NCBI GenBank assembly: GCA_963678675.1
Contig: OY783198.1
Span: 23,484,684 to 23,548,683 of the forward strand
DNA length: 64,000 nucleotides
Direction: 5' to 3'
Origin: Xiphydria camelus
Lineage: Eukaryota; Arthropoda; Insecta; Hymenoptera; Xiphydriidae
Shown: piece by piece, positions 14,637 to 29,000 of the stretch
How positions within the stretch are numbered: position 1 is the stretch's first letter
Layout: every line of letters starts with the position of its first letter
Program-made: the position numbers and the translations under genes
The notes under the pieces: generated by a model
What the model was told of the DNA's origin: nothing
Database searches by the model: none
Seen by the model: the letters and a program-made list of their open reading frames with translations, nothing else

Positions 14637-16140
14637 CTCATCGTGCCGCAGCTCCTCCGGCTCCTTGCGTCCTTCCGAGACAAGATCGAGCATCCACGCG
14701 TGGTTACGTACTCACAAAGGAGTTGTAAAGAATTCTCAATTTAACAAAGAACATATGTATATACGGATAACCATATCGGGGTCCACTGTAGATGGCAGAA
14801 AGGAAAGGGGTTGATCGAAGTATTATATAATACGAGAAATTGTAAAAAAATATCTCGGTATTCTCGTACACTTTTGCATTGCTATACTTAAAATCCTCTC
14901 GAATTATGCATAAGGACGTAATAATTGGTAATAGCAGGTATACAGTGTGCAATTAAAAGATTTTCACCTCGTGACACGTATTTAGTGTCTAATATAATAG
15001 CACAATTATTGACCAACGCGCGCAGAGTCGTACGACGTGATAAATTCAATTTGGAAAATCCGAGTCTGCAATTGGGATAGGCGTGGAGGTGTTGGTTTAC
15101 AGGTCGAGGGGATACAGGGAGGCAGACTCGACCCGATTATGTCGGGCAATTTCGCCTGCGTACCTTGTGGCCCTCGTCGAGTGGATCGGCGAATTTTGGC
15201 TCTCGCTTTGTTAGAGGAGATGAGAGATGCGGAGAGGCACACGATGGGGCGAGAGTAATGCGATGCAAATATCATTGATCGATATTAATTAGAAGCGATC
15301 ACGGCTACGCGGTTGTGCCGTACGGTCGAAGGGATACTCGGGAAACTTGGGGGTTCAGCTGTTGCCAGCCCTGTTCCTCATTCCCCTCGTCTTCAACTTT
15401 CTTCTTCATTTGCATTGAACTGGAACGTGATCAGATCGGGAAAGGAATTTAACGATACCGCCGACATTGGTTAATTAATTATCCGACATAGTCGATGAGG
15501 TTCGAACATTCGCGTGTTATGAGCGAAAGTAAATGAAACTGAGCACCGGGAAAGTGGGATAATGTTCGAAATAAGGGACGGTGCGACGCCATCGAATAGG
15601 TATAGGTATATTGACAAATGATTGAGCATCCGCACGTACACCCCCGACGTCCGTTCCACATCCGAGCGCAACCACTCACCGCGGAACCCATACGCTGCGT
15701 GTTTACCGCAATTATTAAATGTAAACTCATATTTCGTAATTGCCAAATATTGATAGTCCGGCAAGCGCGGTCCGATGCGTCCTGTCGTCATCATGCGTAC
15801 GTTTCTGCTGCTTGCTGCTGTCAAAACACAGTAGGAAGTACGGAACGCCCCTCTGCGGCAACTTTTCGGGGTTTTTAGGACTAAGAATACTTTGACGCTA
15901 CTACGTAACCTTGCCAAGTAGATTAACGAGCACTGAACAAAAGCGCGTTTCGTTCTTACGATCAGAGTGAATTTTCGAACGTAATTAATTAATTTTATTC
16001 ACGATACATATTTTTATCCGCACATAATACTTCACGTATTCCACGTCAATTTTTTAACAACCGGTCCAACGCTCGTTCCTCTCTGTACATCCAACCGATT
16101 CGATTCTGCTAATTTCATTTTCATTCCGGGAGTTCGGGTG

Positions 16141-16154
16141 AAAAAAAAAAAAAA
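16141..16154. repeat. Poly-A run (14)
   Basis: Fourteen consecutive A. There is no upstream reverse transcriptase or SINE-like sequence to make it a retroposon tail. Confidence 0.9.
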
Positions 16155-19100
16155 GAGGAAACGTACGGTAGAGCGTCCCGCAAAATGTTCGATATCGCGA
16201 ACGAGTAACCGGTGACGGCGCCGGGCCCCTGGCGACGCGGCTGGCGTCAGCTTGTGTAACTATCGGTAATTAATCAGAATCATCCCCGTATATGTATCGT
16301 GTCCGTGGTGAAGGGGTAGTTAACCAGTGACGTCACGCCCGTGGCGACATCTGGCCCGGCACTAGCCGGACACCGCCGGACGCAGGACGCACTGGAAACT
16401 GGACACTAACTCCGGATCAAAATTACCCTTCCGTTATAGAACGCGCGAGGCGGCTGGCGTTTTGAATTAATTCCGCATTCGGCCCGGCCTCACGCGCGAC
16501 TCCTTGCGTGCGTATCCAAATGGCTTCGGGATTAATTAGAATAAGATCCGCGTTCGGCCGGATCGCCGCGTGGCGTAATTACGTGACACGTGAGACTCGG
16601 TTGGCGGTGCGAGAAGAATTTTCTGGCGCGTATAATTTTACCGGAGTTATAATTATATAATTCTGACAGTCTTCGTGTCGCCTTGTCATGGAAAGTTATA
16701 GACGATACTGAGATTTCTCGAAATCCTTTGACATCGAATTTTGTCAACTCGAACGACTCGACGATAATGTGAAAGATGCGGGGGCATATAAATATCACGA
16801 TATTATACATACATATAAATGTGAACGATGATAACAGAGACACCGAAGACAAAGCGCTATATACGTATACGTATTCGTAATGGATGTTTATGTATTATAC
16901 GTATAATACAATTACGCTATATTGAATGGCGTCTGTGAGGATATCATATGATTCGCCAAATTCTCTCATTGCGAGCAAATTTGATTTTGTAACGTAAATG
17001 GGATACGTGAAAAAGGAATGCGTCGAACGCAGTATTATACGGGTTTTGTGTTTCCGCCTTTCAGCCGTCCGCCAATTTCGTTGCGTAAAACGCGCTGTCG
17101 ACGCGCACCGATGTGACGAGGCCGGTTCGGATTAAAGCTAATTTCGGCGATCCAATTTAATTGAGCGATTAACGGCTAAATAGCCCCTTCTAAAACAAAT
17201 CGTCCGGGGTGTCCAACGCGCTGGAAAATATAATTCAAAGATATTTATAGCTGGATTACCGCTGGAATTGGGTATCTAATATACATGTCCCGCGTCCAGC
17301 GCCGATAACCGGGAATGTACTGACCACGATCAACTTGGTTGGGAGGCATGTACGTCGAGTAATTCGAGTCAGTACTTCGCAAGGGAGAATGTAGCCAAGT
17401 TTTGACAATTTTGAGTGACGAATTTGGTCGACCCGGCGAACGAATTGGCGAGTTTCAGCACGAGCCGACGACTCGGCGCACTCGACGAGGGGACAGTAAT
17501 TTCGCGATCGCAGTGGCAAAGGATTAGCTGCAATTGATAGCCGCGTGTGTGGCGAGGGAGCAGAGATGCGAGTATAAAGCTGACGCAACACGCTAAGGAG
17601 CGATCATCGGCTTTGGCGGCGCGTGTTCGTTCGGTACGTCGACGATGCAGTCGCCTGATAAAGCAGATAGGAATGATCGTCGAATAAATAGCGCGCGCAG
17701 CTATACGCCACTTTGAATCATCATCGATTCCGTTTGTTGTGTGCAATCGAAGATTTAAACTCTCCGATATGCATTTGCATCGAGCGCAAGGGGACGCGCG
17801 ATTATCGACGCGATAACAAATATGCGTCGGTATCATTTCGTTGGAACATGACAGTTTTTACATCTTCCATCGCTTACCCGATACGAATTGCCTATTGGTA
17901 TAAACGAATTGCGTTTTAATTGGGATCGCGCAATTCGAGCGCGTACGTAAATGCAGTCGTTACTCGCGTCGACGTTGCGTCGCGCTGTAACGTATTATAC
18001 GCGCTTTTATATGCATCGATCGACAAAGAATGATGGACGTTTCATGCAAACGTAAATGTGTGCAAACGCACATCCGACGGTGGACAACGGAAATGGTGCG
18101 CGAAGGAAGATTAGCGGCTGAACGAGTGGTAATTAGATGATCGCGGCCAGACGACGTGTCATGCGATATTCAGGGAGCGAGGGGTTTTCTCAAAATGCCA
18201 GTGGAAATAGAAACGTCATTGGTTAGACGAGCGTCTGACACGGAGTTGGTGTAATTCGGTTAAGGAATCGTACGCCGCACTCTCGGTTCAGGTGTCGCGT
18301 TTTTATTACAGTCAGACGATGACTCGAATATTTGATGTATTCGAGGATATCGAAAACTTGATCAGAGAATTGCAACAGGAAAAATGAAATTTTTCACGAG
18401 GATAAAAGGAATGCACTATGAGCTGACTCTAGAGATTCGTATTAATTTTTTTTTTCATCCTCGTAAGTCTCGTAATGCTTTTCAATTCCAATATAATATT
18501 TATAAATATCGTTAAAAGTTAACGCTGAATTTATATAATTTTGTATTGTAAATAGATATACTTGCAAATGTCACCAAGGTAAACTTTTGCTCGGTATCGA
18601 CTGTACTCGTTGGGCGGGTGATAACTACTAGGATATGCTGTTGTAACGCAAACGTAAACCTCCAAAGGTAAATCATTAAAACGAAACTGGTCGCGCCAAT
18701 CAACGCGGACGTGCTGTATAAATTCCCTATGCACACCCTGTGTCAACCATTACTGTCTTGTTACCGTTTGGCACCAGCCGGCCGTTCGATTAATCGGGGG
18801 TAGGTAATTGACGAGACCAAATCTCGTTTTGTCGATATCGATAATTAATTAGCCGGATAATATTTTCAACGAATAGCTCAGAGACGGTTATTTGCAATAC
18901 TCGGATAACTGTTAATTCGATGACGGTCTGTCACTTTATGGATAGATTTTTTGGGCGATTCAGTAGTCGTTTTCTTTGTATCTTATAGTCAATTAGATGA
19001 TGAAATTTCTGCTAGATTTTGAGTATCGTTTCAAGTAGATTCAGTGTCCACGAGTAGGTTTAAAAGTATACGTTGAAATAGTAATAATTGGGGATACATA

Positions 19101-19907
19101 CGAGAGTTTAAAATACAAAATTCAACTCACCCCATTCCGATTTTTGGGCTTCTCAGGACTTCCGAAGAAAAATGGACGATTTCTCGATTATTCGATCTTA
19201 TCGGCAAAATCATTCACCCCTCCTAATTGCAATGGAACCCCTCCTACGCAACGGCACCTTTTAGCGTTTCATTGAAAAGCGAATTCACAACTCGCGAACC
19301 CCGCCGTAGCAACAGAGCTTCGCGGATAAGTTTTCGACGGTGTTAAAGAGTGCAACAAAAATCTCGAGAGAGTGTCCGCATCTCGAGAAGGTGGCCACCC
19401 TCGAGACGTGCCCCCTTCGGGGGCGCCCTATCATCTTCTGGAGCACACACCGCCCCGAAAGCTCCGACTACGCCCAGAAGCGTGCGCAGGCTCCACCTCT
19501 CGGCCAATCGGTAGTCGCAAGCTCGGAAGCTCTGCTCCGCAGTTTGCAAGCCGAGCCACCCGCCAAACACCACGTGCCTCGCGACCGGTGTGCACGTGTA
19601 TTACGGAGCTTTCGCGCAGAGTGCTTGCGAGCTTTTCAAACGACGCTCGAATTCGTATCTCGAGCTGTCACCGCCAAGCGTCACGATGGGGGGTTTGTCG
19701 ATCGTTTTTCGCCGCGCGCGGTGTCGCGCGCCACGTTGATCCCGAATTTTCTTCGAGTCTTGCGAGCTTTCGAGGATGACCAAGTCTGTGGAATTTTGAC
19801 AGTTCTCTCGTATCGCGAGATGCTCGAGAAATCTTGAGAACACTGGATTCAAGGGCGAGCCAGTCCGCGTTGTGAGCTTTTGAGCCGAGAAAATCTGGAA
19901 GGACGAA

Positions 19908-19947
19908 GGAAAGAGATAAGGGGAAAGAGAGAAAGAGAGAAAGAGAA

Positions 19948-19978
<31 letters not shown>

Positions 19979-20031
19979 AAGAGCGAGAGAGAAAGAGAGA
20001 GGGAGAAAGAAAGAGAGAAAGAGGGGGATAG
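19908..20031. repeat. Long imperfect GA-rich tract (about 120 bp)
   Basis: This is the longest purine-only stretch in the window, a mixture of GAGA, GAAA and GGGA units. It produces long SLSLSL and REREKE frames that are not genes. Confidence 0.95.
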
Positions 20032-21006
20032 ACAGTCATTCGTTACCATTGGCGGCGAAAGCATCGCATCATCGTAAGTAAACTAAAAATATTTTTATCG
20101 CCCCCGCGTCACTCCTGTCTCTCCGGTTTGAACGCAACGGACGTCACGTTGAAAAGCTCCCTCCGACGCGACGTGTTTAAAATCGTCAATGGACACAAAT
20201 ATATCGCTCGACGGTATTTTTAGGACTCACGCTCGATCGATAGCTCAACGAACCACCCCACCTACCGCAACTTATCACGGGGGTGGCCGATGTTCAACAG
20301 TTGGTCCTTCTTTTATCTTGCATAGCTCGACCCCCACCGTATTCTCCACGGCCAACCCCCGACCCTTAGCGCCGCTCTTGCAAACCTTCGATCCGCGTAG
20401 CTTTGTTAAAACTGACTGGTGTCCGTAAGTAGGGGTAGAAAGTGCCCTTGGATTTAGACGGATAATGGGAGAATTCGGCGTTACTTGTGAGTTTATTGCG
20501 AAATACTTTCGGAGTCTTTTCAATGTCCACACATTTACGTGAAACATTTCCTTGCCCTCAAAATTAATTGAAAAATCCGATTTTCTCTTCCCTCGAGAGC
20601 ACTGGACGAAAAAGCTCGTTCTTTTTTCTTCCCATTTTTACAAAGGACGAAAGAATTCGTACGTCGACGGTGGTAGGTGCGGTGGTCAGCTTCGTGCGGT
20701 TGTAGGTGTAACATATTTATGTTGTGAACCGGCCGAGTGCGGGCAATAAATAGCGGCGCTCTGTGGGGGTGGCCGAGAGGGTTGGGGCGCGCGGGAGGGT
20801 AGAACGATTACACTTCCACCCCCGGCGGCAGCCGAACTACCCTATTCGTTTGTTTCATCCCGTACGTACCTACCTACATGCAAGGTACGAAGGTATGCAA
20901 TTTTGGTGTCGGGAACGCCAGGTCGAATGCCCTCTCGTATTGCGCGAACGTGGGTCGTCGTTGTATGCCTTTGCATCGCCTCCATGTGTGTGCGAATGCT
21001 GAGGGA

Positions 21007-21020
21007 GGGGGGGGGGGGGG
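21007..21020. repeat. Poly-G run (14)
   Basis: Fourteen consecutive G preceded by GAGGGA. The length is prone to sequencing error. Confidence 0.95.
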
Positions 21021-24000
21021 AGATTCTAATTCAAGGCTTTCTCGCAACTCCGTTCTAGCAGAAAAATCGTTTAATTGTACGAGAAATTTCACGACCTGCA
21101 AAATATGGGAATGCAAGACCGTTTCTCTTTCTCGTTCAGAATTCTTCGTACTTCGAATTCAACTGTAATGCTTATTTCAAAATATTGAAAACCCGAGTCT
21201 AGAAGTTGAAAGCTAGCGAGGCAGTGTCACACACAATCGAAGTAGATCTCTATAATTTTGTTATCATTCAAAGCCGCGGAAATATTTCTCGCCGCATGAC
21301 GATACAGTCCGAATCACTGATCCGTTAATTTTGGATTCGCGAGGGCTCGCCACCGTTTCCCATACCGACAGCGGCGGCCAATGCCAATGCCGAACATCGG
21401 TCAGGTTTCGACGCGATGGTAGGAGGTCTGTGCAACGTAATGATGCATATCTCAGTCCGTTATGTCTTGAATGTCTCGACACGCTCGAGTGGATTCACGG
21501 CAGGGCGGGGTGAAAGCAGTTTGGAGTGGGGGTGGTTGCAATGAGGCTGAGAGCTTGCGGTTGGATGCCAGACTAACCATGTCTAGCATACGTTACTTGC
21601 CAACGCGCGGATGGAGATGCTGGACGCGCTGTCAGAATCCGAGCAATGCCAACAGCCGTAGGAATCGACGTTATCGACGTCGCCCGCATTCCGATTGATC
21701 GAAATTGCGATCCACCTTCCTTCGTCGGCGAATATACACCTGCACGAGTGAATCGAAGGGTTCGCATTGGCGGACGAATCGCGGTGAGCGATGTGACATT
21801 TAACCGCGTCGACGCCTCACGAGGGAAATCTTTTTTTGAGGGCAACAACTCGAGCAGTCTGACGTTTCGTAGCCGGACTCTTGCCATTTTTTGGATTCCA
21901 CTCCGCGGTATCTAGACAAACGAGTTTCGAGCCTCGAAAACAAATCGATGCCTCCATCTCTATCCCCGCCCCTCCCTTTCTCTCGTTCTCTCGACCGCGT
22001 GCATGCACGCGCGCCCGCCTACATTAGTTCCCAAATAAATTTCGCTAAATGTTGCATAACATTCTACATATGTTTCGGTGCTTTGTGGGGGAGCCGCGAA
22101 TTCCCGACAGCGCGCATCGCGCATTCCACCGCGCGAGATTGCGCAAAAATCGGGCAAAACGAACACGCGACTAATTTAACCGTTTTCGAACAATTAATTC
22201 GAAGCATTTCGTTTAATTGCGGGCTCGCAACCCGCTTCTCTCGGCAAACGGACCATCGTGGATGCGAATATTTGACATTACGATGTTTCGAACATTTCGA
22301 AACTTCGCTGAATGCGCGAAAGCTGCAAATAATAGAGCGGTTAAATTCGATGACGTGAAATTGATTCGATAGATGCCTATGCGCGTGGGGGAAAAGAAGA
22401 AATATTTATTAGCTCTGAGACTGGGTCTCCTGAGAGTTCAACAACAAGTACAGAGGAAAATGCAGAGTAATGCAGAGTATCATATCGACAGAAATAATGA
22501 GAATTAGAGCGTGAGGTAGGAACGATTCCATTAATTAACGATGAAACAAGGAGAAGAATTGTAAAATCACCTCGGCGAGAGAATTGTACTTTGAAAATTA
22601 TTTTCCCCCTTTTCGCATAATCGTTTTGCTGTGTGCTCAGAAATATATATCGTGGTAATCTCTTATTCGAGTTATCTGAACGCGAGGGCGATAGCGCCCC
22701 TACGAGCAGAGAATTCGACTGATCGCGAAGCGTATTTCGAGGACACCTGCTCGCAGAGCACGTTGCAATGGGCCACGAGGGCTTCGAGCTCCTGCCTCGT
22801 ATATCGGGAATCTGAATTATTTGACGATGTAAACACGTAAGTATACGGAGCTCGCTAAACATGCTCACCGTAGTCAGTTGTAGAGGAGAGGAGAAGTGGT
22901 GGTAGCCGTGGTGGATAATTAATAGCAAACCCGTATAAATCAGAGACAGCCTGGATGTGCGCTGGTCGTACCACCGGAGCGGGATTGTGCCCGGAGGGGC
23001 GGTTAGCCCCGACTCGCTAATTTTTCAAACGGCCGCCATAATGGTCCCGGCTAATTACTGATTTTTATCTGCGCGCTCACCGAGGGCCGCGAGGATTCAG
23101 GGGGGTGTAATTATTAACCCGCACGCCACACCGATTCGCCAACTAACATGATTTTCTCGGAGATTTCGCGACCCGCGATTCGAGTGCATCGTTGTTCGGG
23201 GGAGAATTGACCCGCACGGTCAAATCGTGGCTGACGTATGCGAGTATAGTCGATGAGAACGAATATGACGAGTTGTTGTAATTTTTTACAAGCAATTATC
23301 GAATGGATAGGTAATAAATAACACCCGATACATACGTTAATCTATAGCTGCACTCAGTGCTTATGACGAAAAAGCGCGTGTACCGGAATATCGTTAGTAC
23401 CGGTAATTTTATAATATCGCACCGAGGGAAACTTGCTGAAATGTTTAACTTCTAATCTGCTCGCTGTAGAACGACTCAACTTGCATACGTGGTGGGTCGA
23501 GGGTCGGTATGGATAGATACAGCCAACTACTCCCAGACGCCTATGTACTTAACGTAACCCATGTAAGCTCACGCCAGAACAAATTTGCCCCCTCTCTTCC
23601 GTCCCTTCTTCCTCTTTCTCAGGCCCCCCCCCTCCCCTCTCCTCCCTCCCCGGCCATGCGCCACCATCTCTACGCTCACCCCTTGGAACCCGATGTTATG
23701 AAGTTGTGTTGAACTTTTCGCGAGCATAGTTTGCAGAACACCCTCGGGTGACTACCGGCGCTTACCTTGGCTCGTGACATATATCTACCTAGTTGAAACA
23801 ACGTCCGCGAAGGACCGAAATTCCATGGAATTGGGAATCGTGTAGAGTGATAATTATAAAAAATATGCTGGGCGATTGGGTATAATTATGTAATTGAAAA
23901 TGGTCCAAATTCACTTTGTCAGAATTTTCGGATACTTTGATTGCAATTCACCGCTGCAATTGTTATCGCGGTTAATTTATGGACGATAAATTCGAAGCAC

Positions 24001-25665
24001 AATTCAAAATACCTAGAGATCTTTCGCCGTTATCGAATTTCTTTTCAAGAAACCCGCCGAATACGTCGACGAGTGTCTAACGAGTCAGGAATTTCCGGTA
24101 TGGCAGGCAGACTAGGGAGCAGGCTCGAGAGAAACTTACGAGCCAACTTCGGGGAGTAACAACATTACAACATTATTAGATTTACCGCAAGCACCTACCC
24201 GCAGGCTTTCCTGCACGTTACACATACCCCAAGTATGAGTAACCCTAAACACTATAGACCCTACTTTGTACGGTACCTCGCGTATATTAAATTATATCGT
24301 AGGTGTGTGCCCGAAGCAGGTACAGGCGGTCGCGCGTTAACCGGAGAATTCCCTCTTACGCATCGATTGCTGCAGGATCTATTTTCCTGGGATCGTCTCG
24401 TTCCCTTTTTCGCTGGGAAAGGTAAAACTGTTATTAACATCTCTGTGTGAACGTTTACCGAAAAAATGTCGAGTGTAGGATCGTTATCGAATCTTTTTTT
24501 GTATGCTAAATTGAAAGTACGAAACGAAGGGCGAAAGTTGATTGGTATAAATAATTAATGACGCCGATCGGTCGGCATTCATTCGAAATTATATCTTCGT
24601 GCAGTGATTACGTATGAAGGGCCGCGTCAAAGGAATCTGGAAAGTGTTACGCGCGTCCCGCATCCGAGGAGAGAAAGAGCCTTGCGTAAGTCTTTCACCC
24701 CTGAGATAGCATCGACGTAGCGAAGGGAGAATATTCCGGTGGCGAACTCGCGTTCCCCGAAAAAATAATTCCACGTTAACCCGAGCGAGGCGAGATGCGC
24801 AAATTCCGGTCTGCAAATGTCGGCTATTGAGGAGCTACCCTTAAGATAAGAGTGGTTTCACCCTGTCCCTCATACGTTTCCGCTATCTGACGCTAAACGA
24901 CACCGGCGCTCGTGGGCTTCCCACGTATAAAAGGGACGGATGGCGGCGGGGTGGTCCTACATAATACGCCGGCACATTACTGTCGAAACCGCCGAGATAA
25001 CGCGAAATTTAGAACGTCGAGACAGAACTTTTTTTCCTCGAACTTCGGAAATACGTGCGCGCGCGGATCGCAGTTGATTTCGGGGGTTGTCCGGAACATC
25101 TTCGTCGAATAAACGTCAGCTACTCTTGCTCGCGCTTCGAGATGTGCGGAGAAATTATCTATTTCTACGTTAATTCGAAGTAAATTCGACTGAAATTTCT
25201 CTGAAATAAATTTCCGCGCCCTTCTCTCTAAATAATTTCTCTGAAATAAATTTCTCGACTGAAAAAATGACAGACGTGGAATTTGAAAACGTAGCGACCG
25301 CCTAGCCGATTTTTCGCTATTACTATTGCCGCCTTCGATCGTTCTAAGCCGTCGATATTTCGCACCGCTTCGAAATACGACATGAGAAATTCTCTGGACC
25401 ATCCGCGGAAGTCGACGGGTTCTCTTGGCGGGATTACGAGAGAGAAAATGATTTCGAAACTGGGAAGATGGGGCGGCACAAAGACCCGGGAGCGGCCCAC
25501 CCCCGGTTCATTTAAGGCTAACTGTCCACAACGGGGGTGCAAACTGCCCTTATCTGCGGACGTTTATGCCCGCACCTTATCTAACCACCCCCCTCCCTAC
25601 CTCCGACTGCTTCGTGTTTGCTAACAACTAGCTAGCTACACCCGTTCACCAACCACCCCTTCTCA

Positions 25666-25670
<5 letters not shown>

Positions 25671-25698
<28 letters not shown>
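25671..25698. repeat. (TC)14 microsatellite
   Basis: A pure TC repeat of about 28 bases within a pyrimidine-rich stretch. Confidence 0.95.
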
Positions 25699-25702
<4 letters not shown>

Positions 25703-25992
25703 TTCTACTTTTTCTTTCCCGGACGAACTCTTTTCCAAGATTCTTTTCAAATCGTACTGTATGAGATTTTTTAATGGATTTTATACGGGTTTGAACGCAC
25801 AAGCAAGAAATGAAGGAAGCGATAAGAATTTGAGTCAAAGAAATTTCACACTCCCGGTAAAAAGACGAATTCAATCGTGACGCGGCCCCGTAAATATGCG
25901 GCAATAAAGAAAATCGGAAAACGCGAAGCAGTTTCTTATCTGCAACTACCCCTACCCTCGTCAGCCCCTTCTTTCCTCGCTGTTGAACGACG

Positions 25993-26020
25993 ACAGCGGC
26001 GGCAGCGGCGGCGGCGGTGG
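25993..26020. repeat. (GGC)n trinucleotide repeat
   Basis: A GGC-rich triplet tract beginning with CGACAGCGGC, giving Arg/Gln-rich and Gly-rich frames by chance. Confidence 0.8.
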
Positions 26021-29000
26021 CGAGGGGGCAGGGTCGGGGGATGTTGTGGTGAAAACAAAGACGTTACTCGCCCCTATCTGGAGGTTGTAAAATAACCGAT
26101 GAACGAGACGAGAGGGTGTAGGGGGGTGTAGTGGTGGCGCTCGCGGTTTCTTCGAGAAGAGCGAGGGTAATAAATGAGATAAACTCTGTATAGATTCTTA
26201 CGGGAGAGCTAAGGTATTATCGATATATTTCCTTCGACTCTCTTCTGCCCTTCTTCTTGTTTTCTTCCATTTTCTTGACGAACCGGGAGAGTCGATCTTC
26301 GCGATTCGACCGGTGGAATGGGACGCAACAAAAACATTTGAGAATAGCGAGAGTCGAATCCGACGTCGAGGCACCACGACGTATATACGTATAAGTCGGA
26401 AGAGGAAAAACTATCGCAACGACGCGGGCTTCCTTCAACGGTTTCACGTTTGCATGTCACTCTAGACGCAACACTTGAGTGGAACGACCGTTACACATTT
26501 ATACGCGAGCGTGTGGACGTACCGGATTAATTAGAAGTCTTAATAGCACTCGACGCAATAACGGCTCGACTCGGATACGTGTGCATCATATCGACTGGAA
26601 TTTGCAACCAGCCTCGACTCAACCCTCCCCCGCTCCTCTCGCTCTACACAATCCTGGTACTCGTAACCCCTCCTCCACCGCGGGCGAATCAACAAACGGA
26701 CTGATTTGATTTCATTCATTAATTCCGAGCGACTTCGTTCGAGTTGATTTCCGCTATAGTTTCTATCCAGCCTGTTTGCCGGTGAAAAGGAAAAAGGGAA
26801 AAGTGAATAATTGGCCACGGCGAATAAAGTGGCTGGATCGGATTATTGTATTTTTACTAATACCGTAGAAACATTTTGACGAAATGAGAAAGAAAGATAG
26901 GGTAGACCCCCATGGATTTGTCAGCGCCGAAGAATTCATATCGGAATACGTAGTGGTCCATAAACATTTCAAGTCGATACAGCCAATTTTCCTGCTCGCG
27001 AGAATCTTTGGGCAGAGACGCCCGGAGGGACATCTTATTGACATCCTATCATACTGTGATTTAATATAAACGCACACAAAGCAGTACCTTTGATAAGCGA
27101 ATACGAAATATTCGTCTCAGTTCCTCCGGATACACGCGGGAATCTGCGCGGCAGTCCGTCGGCAGAGTTCCTCGCCAGTGTGTATGTAGGTGGTTGGGTT
27201 CGTTCGGCCGAGTATCGAAGTAAAATGCTCCTGAAGAATCTACGGGTGTACGAAAAATGTGTACATATGTACACGAAAAATGTGCGAATCGCGTCGCATC
27301 GTTCAATACGAGCGTCTCGAAATGTTGGGACAAAATTTGCCGCATCACAGGCCGGAGGCTTCGAGATGCCTATGCGAGAATTATCATCCACCCGAAGCTT
27401 TCGAGAATATCGAAGTCGCTCTGGAATAGAGAGCGAAAGAAAAAGGAAGAAGAAAAACGCGAAGACGAGACATACCTACCGACGTTCTATATACACTCCG
27501 CGCGGGTCTCTGCGGAATATCCGTTTCGAGCTGCGAGCTCAGGACTTTGATCTTTTATTACATTTTTACAACCGATTACATTGGCCAGCCGCTGGCGATT
27601 CTCCCGACAACGTTATTTTCCTGTCCTTCGCTACCACCCTCGCTATTCGCTCTCAGCCATCGGCCTGTTCCACCCTGGCAGAGGGAGGGAAACGAAAGTT
27701 GCTCAGCTTCGCCAACAAGATATCGTTCTCGCTTGTAGCCGAGTTAACTCAAGTTCGGTCTTGCCGGGCTCACTCCTAATTAGGTTTAAGGGATTATAGA
27801 ATTGTTTCGCAAAGTCGATTACGAGATTGCGACGGACGGGCCGGCGCGGGGCGAGACGGCGTGGATGCCGATTCAACGGTATAACGCGCCTTTTGAGAAA
27901 ACGAATCGTTATAAAGCATTCCTTCGCTGTAGTTATCTTCGTCCGAGGGATTTTTGCTATCGTACCATTTTTTTAATCGTTCAACGTCCGCGGTATTAAT
28001 ATACTCGTAGGATGAGCCAGGGGCAGTTGGATCGACGGATCGTCAACACGATCGTTTGTGCTTTCGATGCCACGATTGTTTTCGAAGAAATAATTTTACA
28101 TGCCGGCGAACGGCTACTCTCTTTCGACGCCCACTCAAGCACAGCGGTGATCGGTCGAGATGTCCAGCGATCGATCATCGATATCAAATCGAGAGACCAG
28201 AGAAATTCGTCCGAAATATCTCGCGTCCCACCCCAACGAACTCTTACCCCTTTCGAAGCGCGGAGAGTGTTTAATAACCTAGACCGGTAGCCAGGCGGGG
28301 AGTGGGTCGGGGGTGAGAGGGTTGCATATGAGCGATCGCCACACACGGCGTGTAGCGCCGGCCGTGGCGGCGGCATTTACGTTAATTAAATTTCCCCACC
28401 GCCGCCCCACCAATCCTCATTCCCCTCCCCGAACCCCTGCATCAATCATTGCACGCTCAGGCACACTAGCTGGACGCTGCGCCAGGATCGAGTCGCGGGG
28501 GACTGTTTAAAATTGCCACTCCCCCCCGCCTGCCGCCTATCTTCCATTCCCCTCGCCGCCACTTCCACCCCTCTTGACGCGCAATGTGCGCGCTCGCGAG
28601 AGTCGTCGAAACGTTTAATGGCTAGGATTTTTGTTAAACGCCTCGATTGCAATTGGGAAATAAAGGGCTGCCGGTCCGTCGGTCGCTAACGGACCTCGAC
28701 AGGGAGTAAGTAGAGGGTTGCTCGCGCTCCGTTCGTCCGTGAAGTTCGCGGACGAAATCAGACGCGACATATCCTTTTGTCCCAAATTTTCACGCTTTCT
28801 CAAAGTCGAACGTGGGGGAGATTCGAAGAAAGTCGAAATGGCAGTGAATTTTCTCGTTATTTCGATCTTTGCGGTAATTTTTCTATTAAATTTGTGTTAT
28901 TTCCAGTAGTTCTCTTCTCTGTAGTCTACGGCGATTCGACGGCTGAACGTGTTAAATTTGGGAGATGATACGGAATTGCGAAGACTTCATTTTATCTTTG

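Larger units (their letters stand above)
6653..19907. other. No gene seen; microsatellites only
   Basis: Open frames of up to 172 codons (11203-11721 plus; 13133-13624 plus, 163 codons; 8303-8782 plus, 159 codons) are Arg/Ser/Pro-rich, overlap frames on the other strand and show no domain. Repeats are listed separately. A perfect 20-base palindrome lies at 16891-16910. AT-rich islands rich in TAATTA occur around 12590-12630 and 15970-15990. Confidence 0.5.

Noticed and set aside
16141..16154. Poly-A run as a retroposon tail
   Set aside because: No flanking duplication or retroelement sequence is seen beside it.
19668..20077. Ser-Leu-rich and Arg-Glu-rich frames
   Set aside because: Both are shadows of the purine tract at 19908-20031 and have no other protein features.
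20757..20800. Words resembling the D-arm of a serine or leucine tRNA (TGGCCGAGAGGGTT)
   Set aside because: No matching acceptor stem, anticodon arm or T-arm follows.
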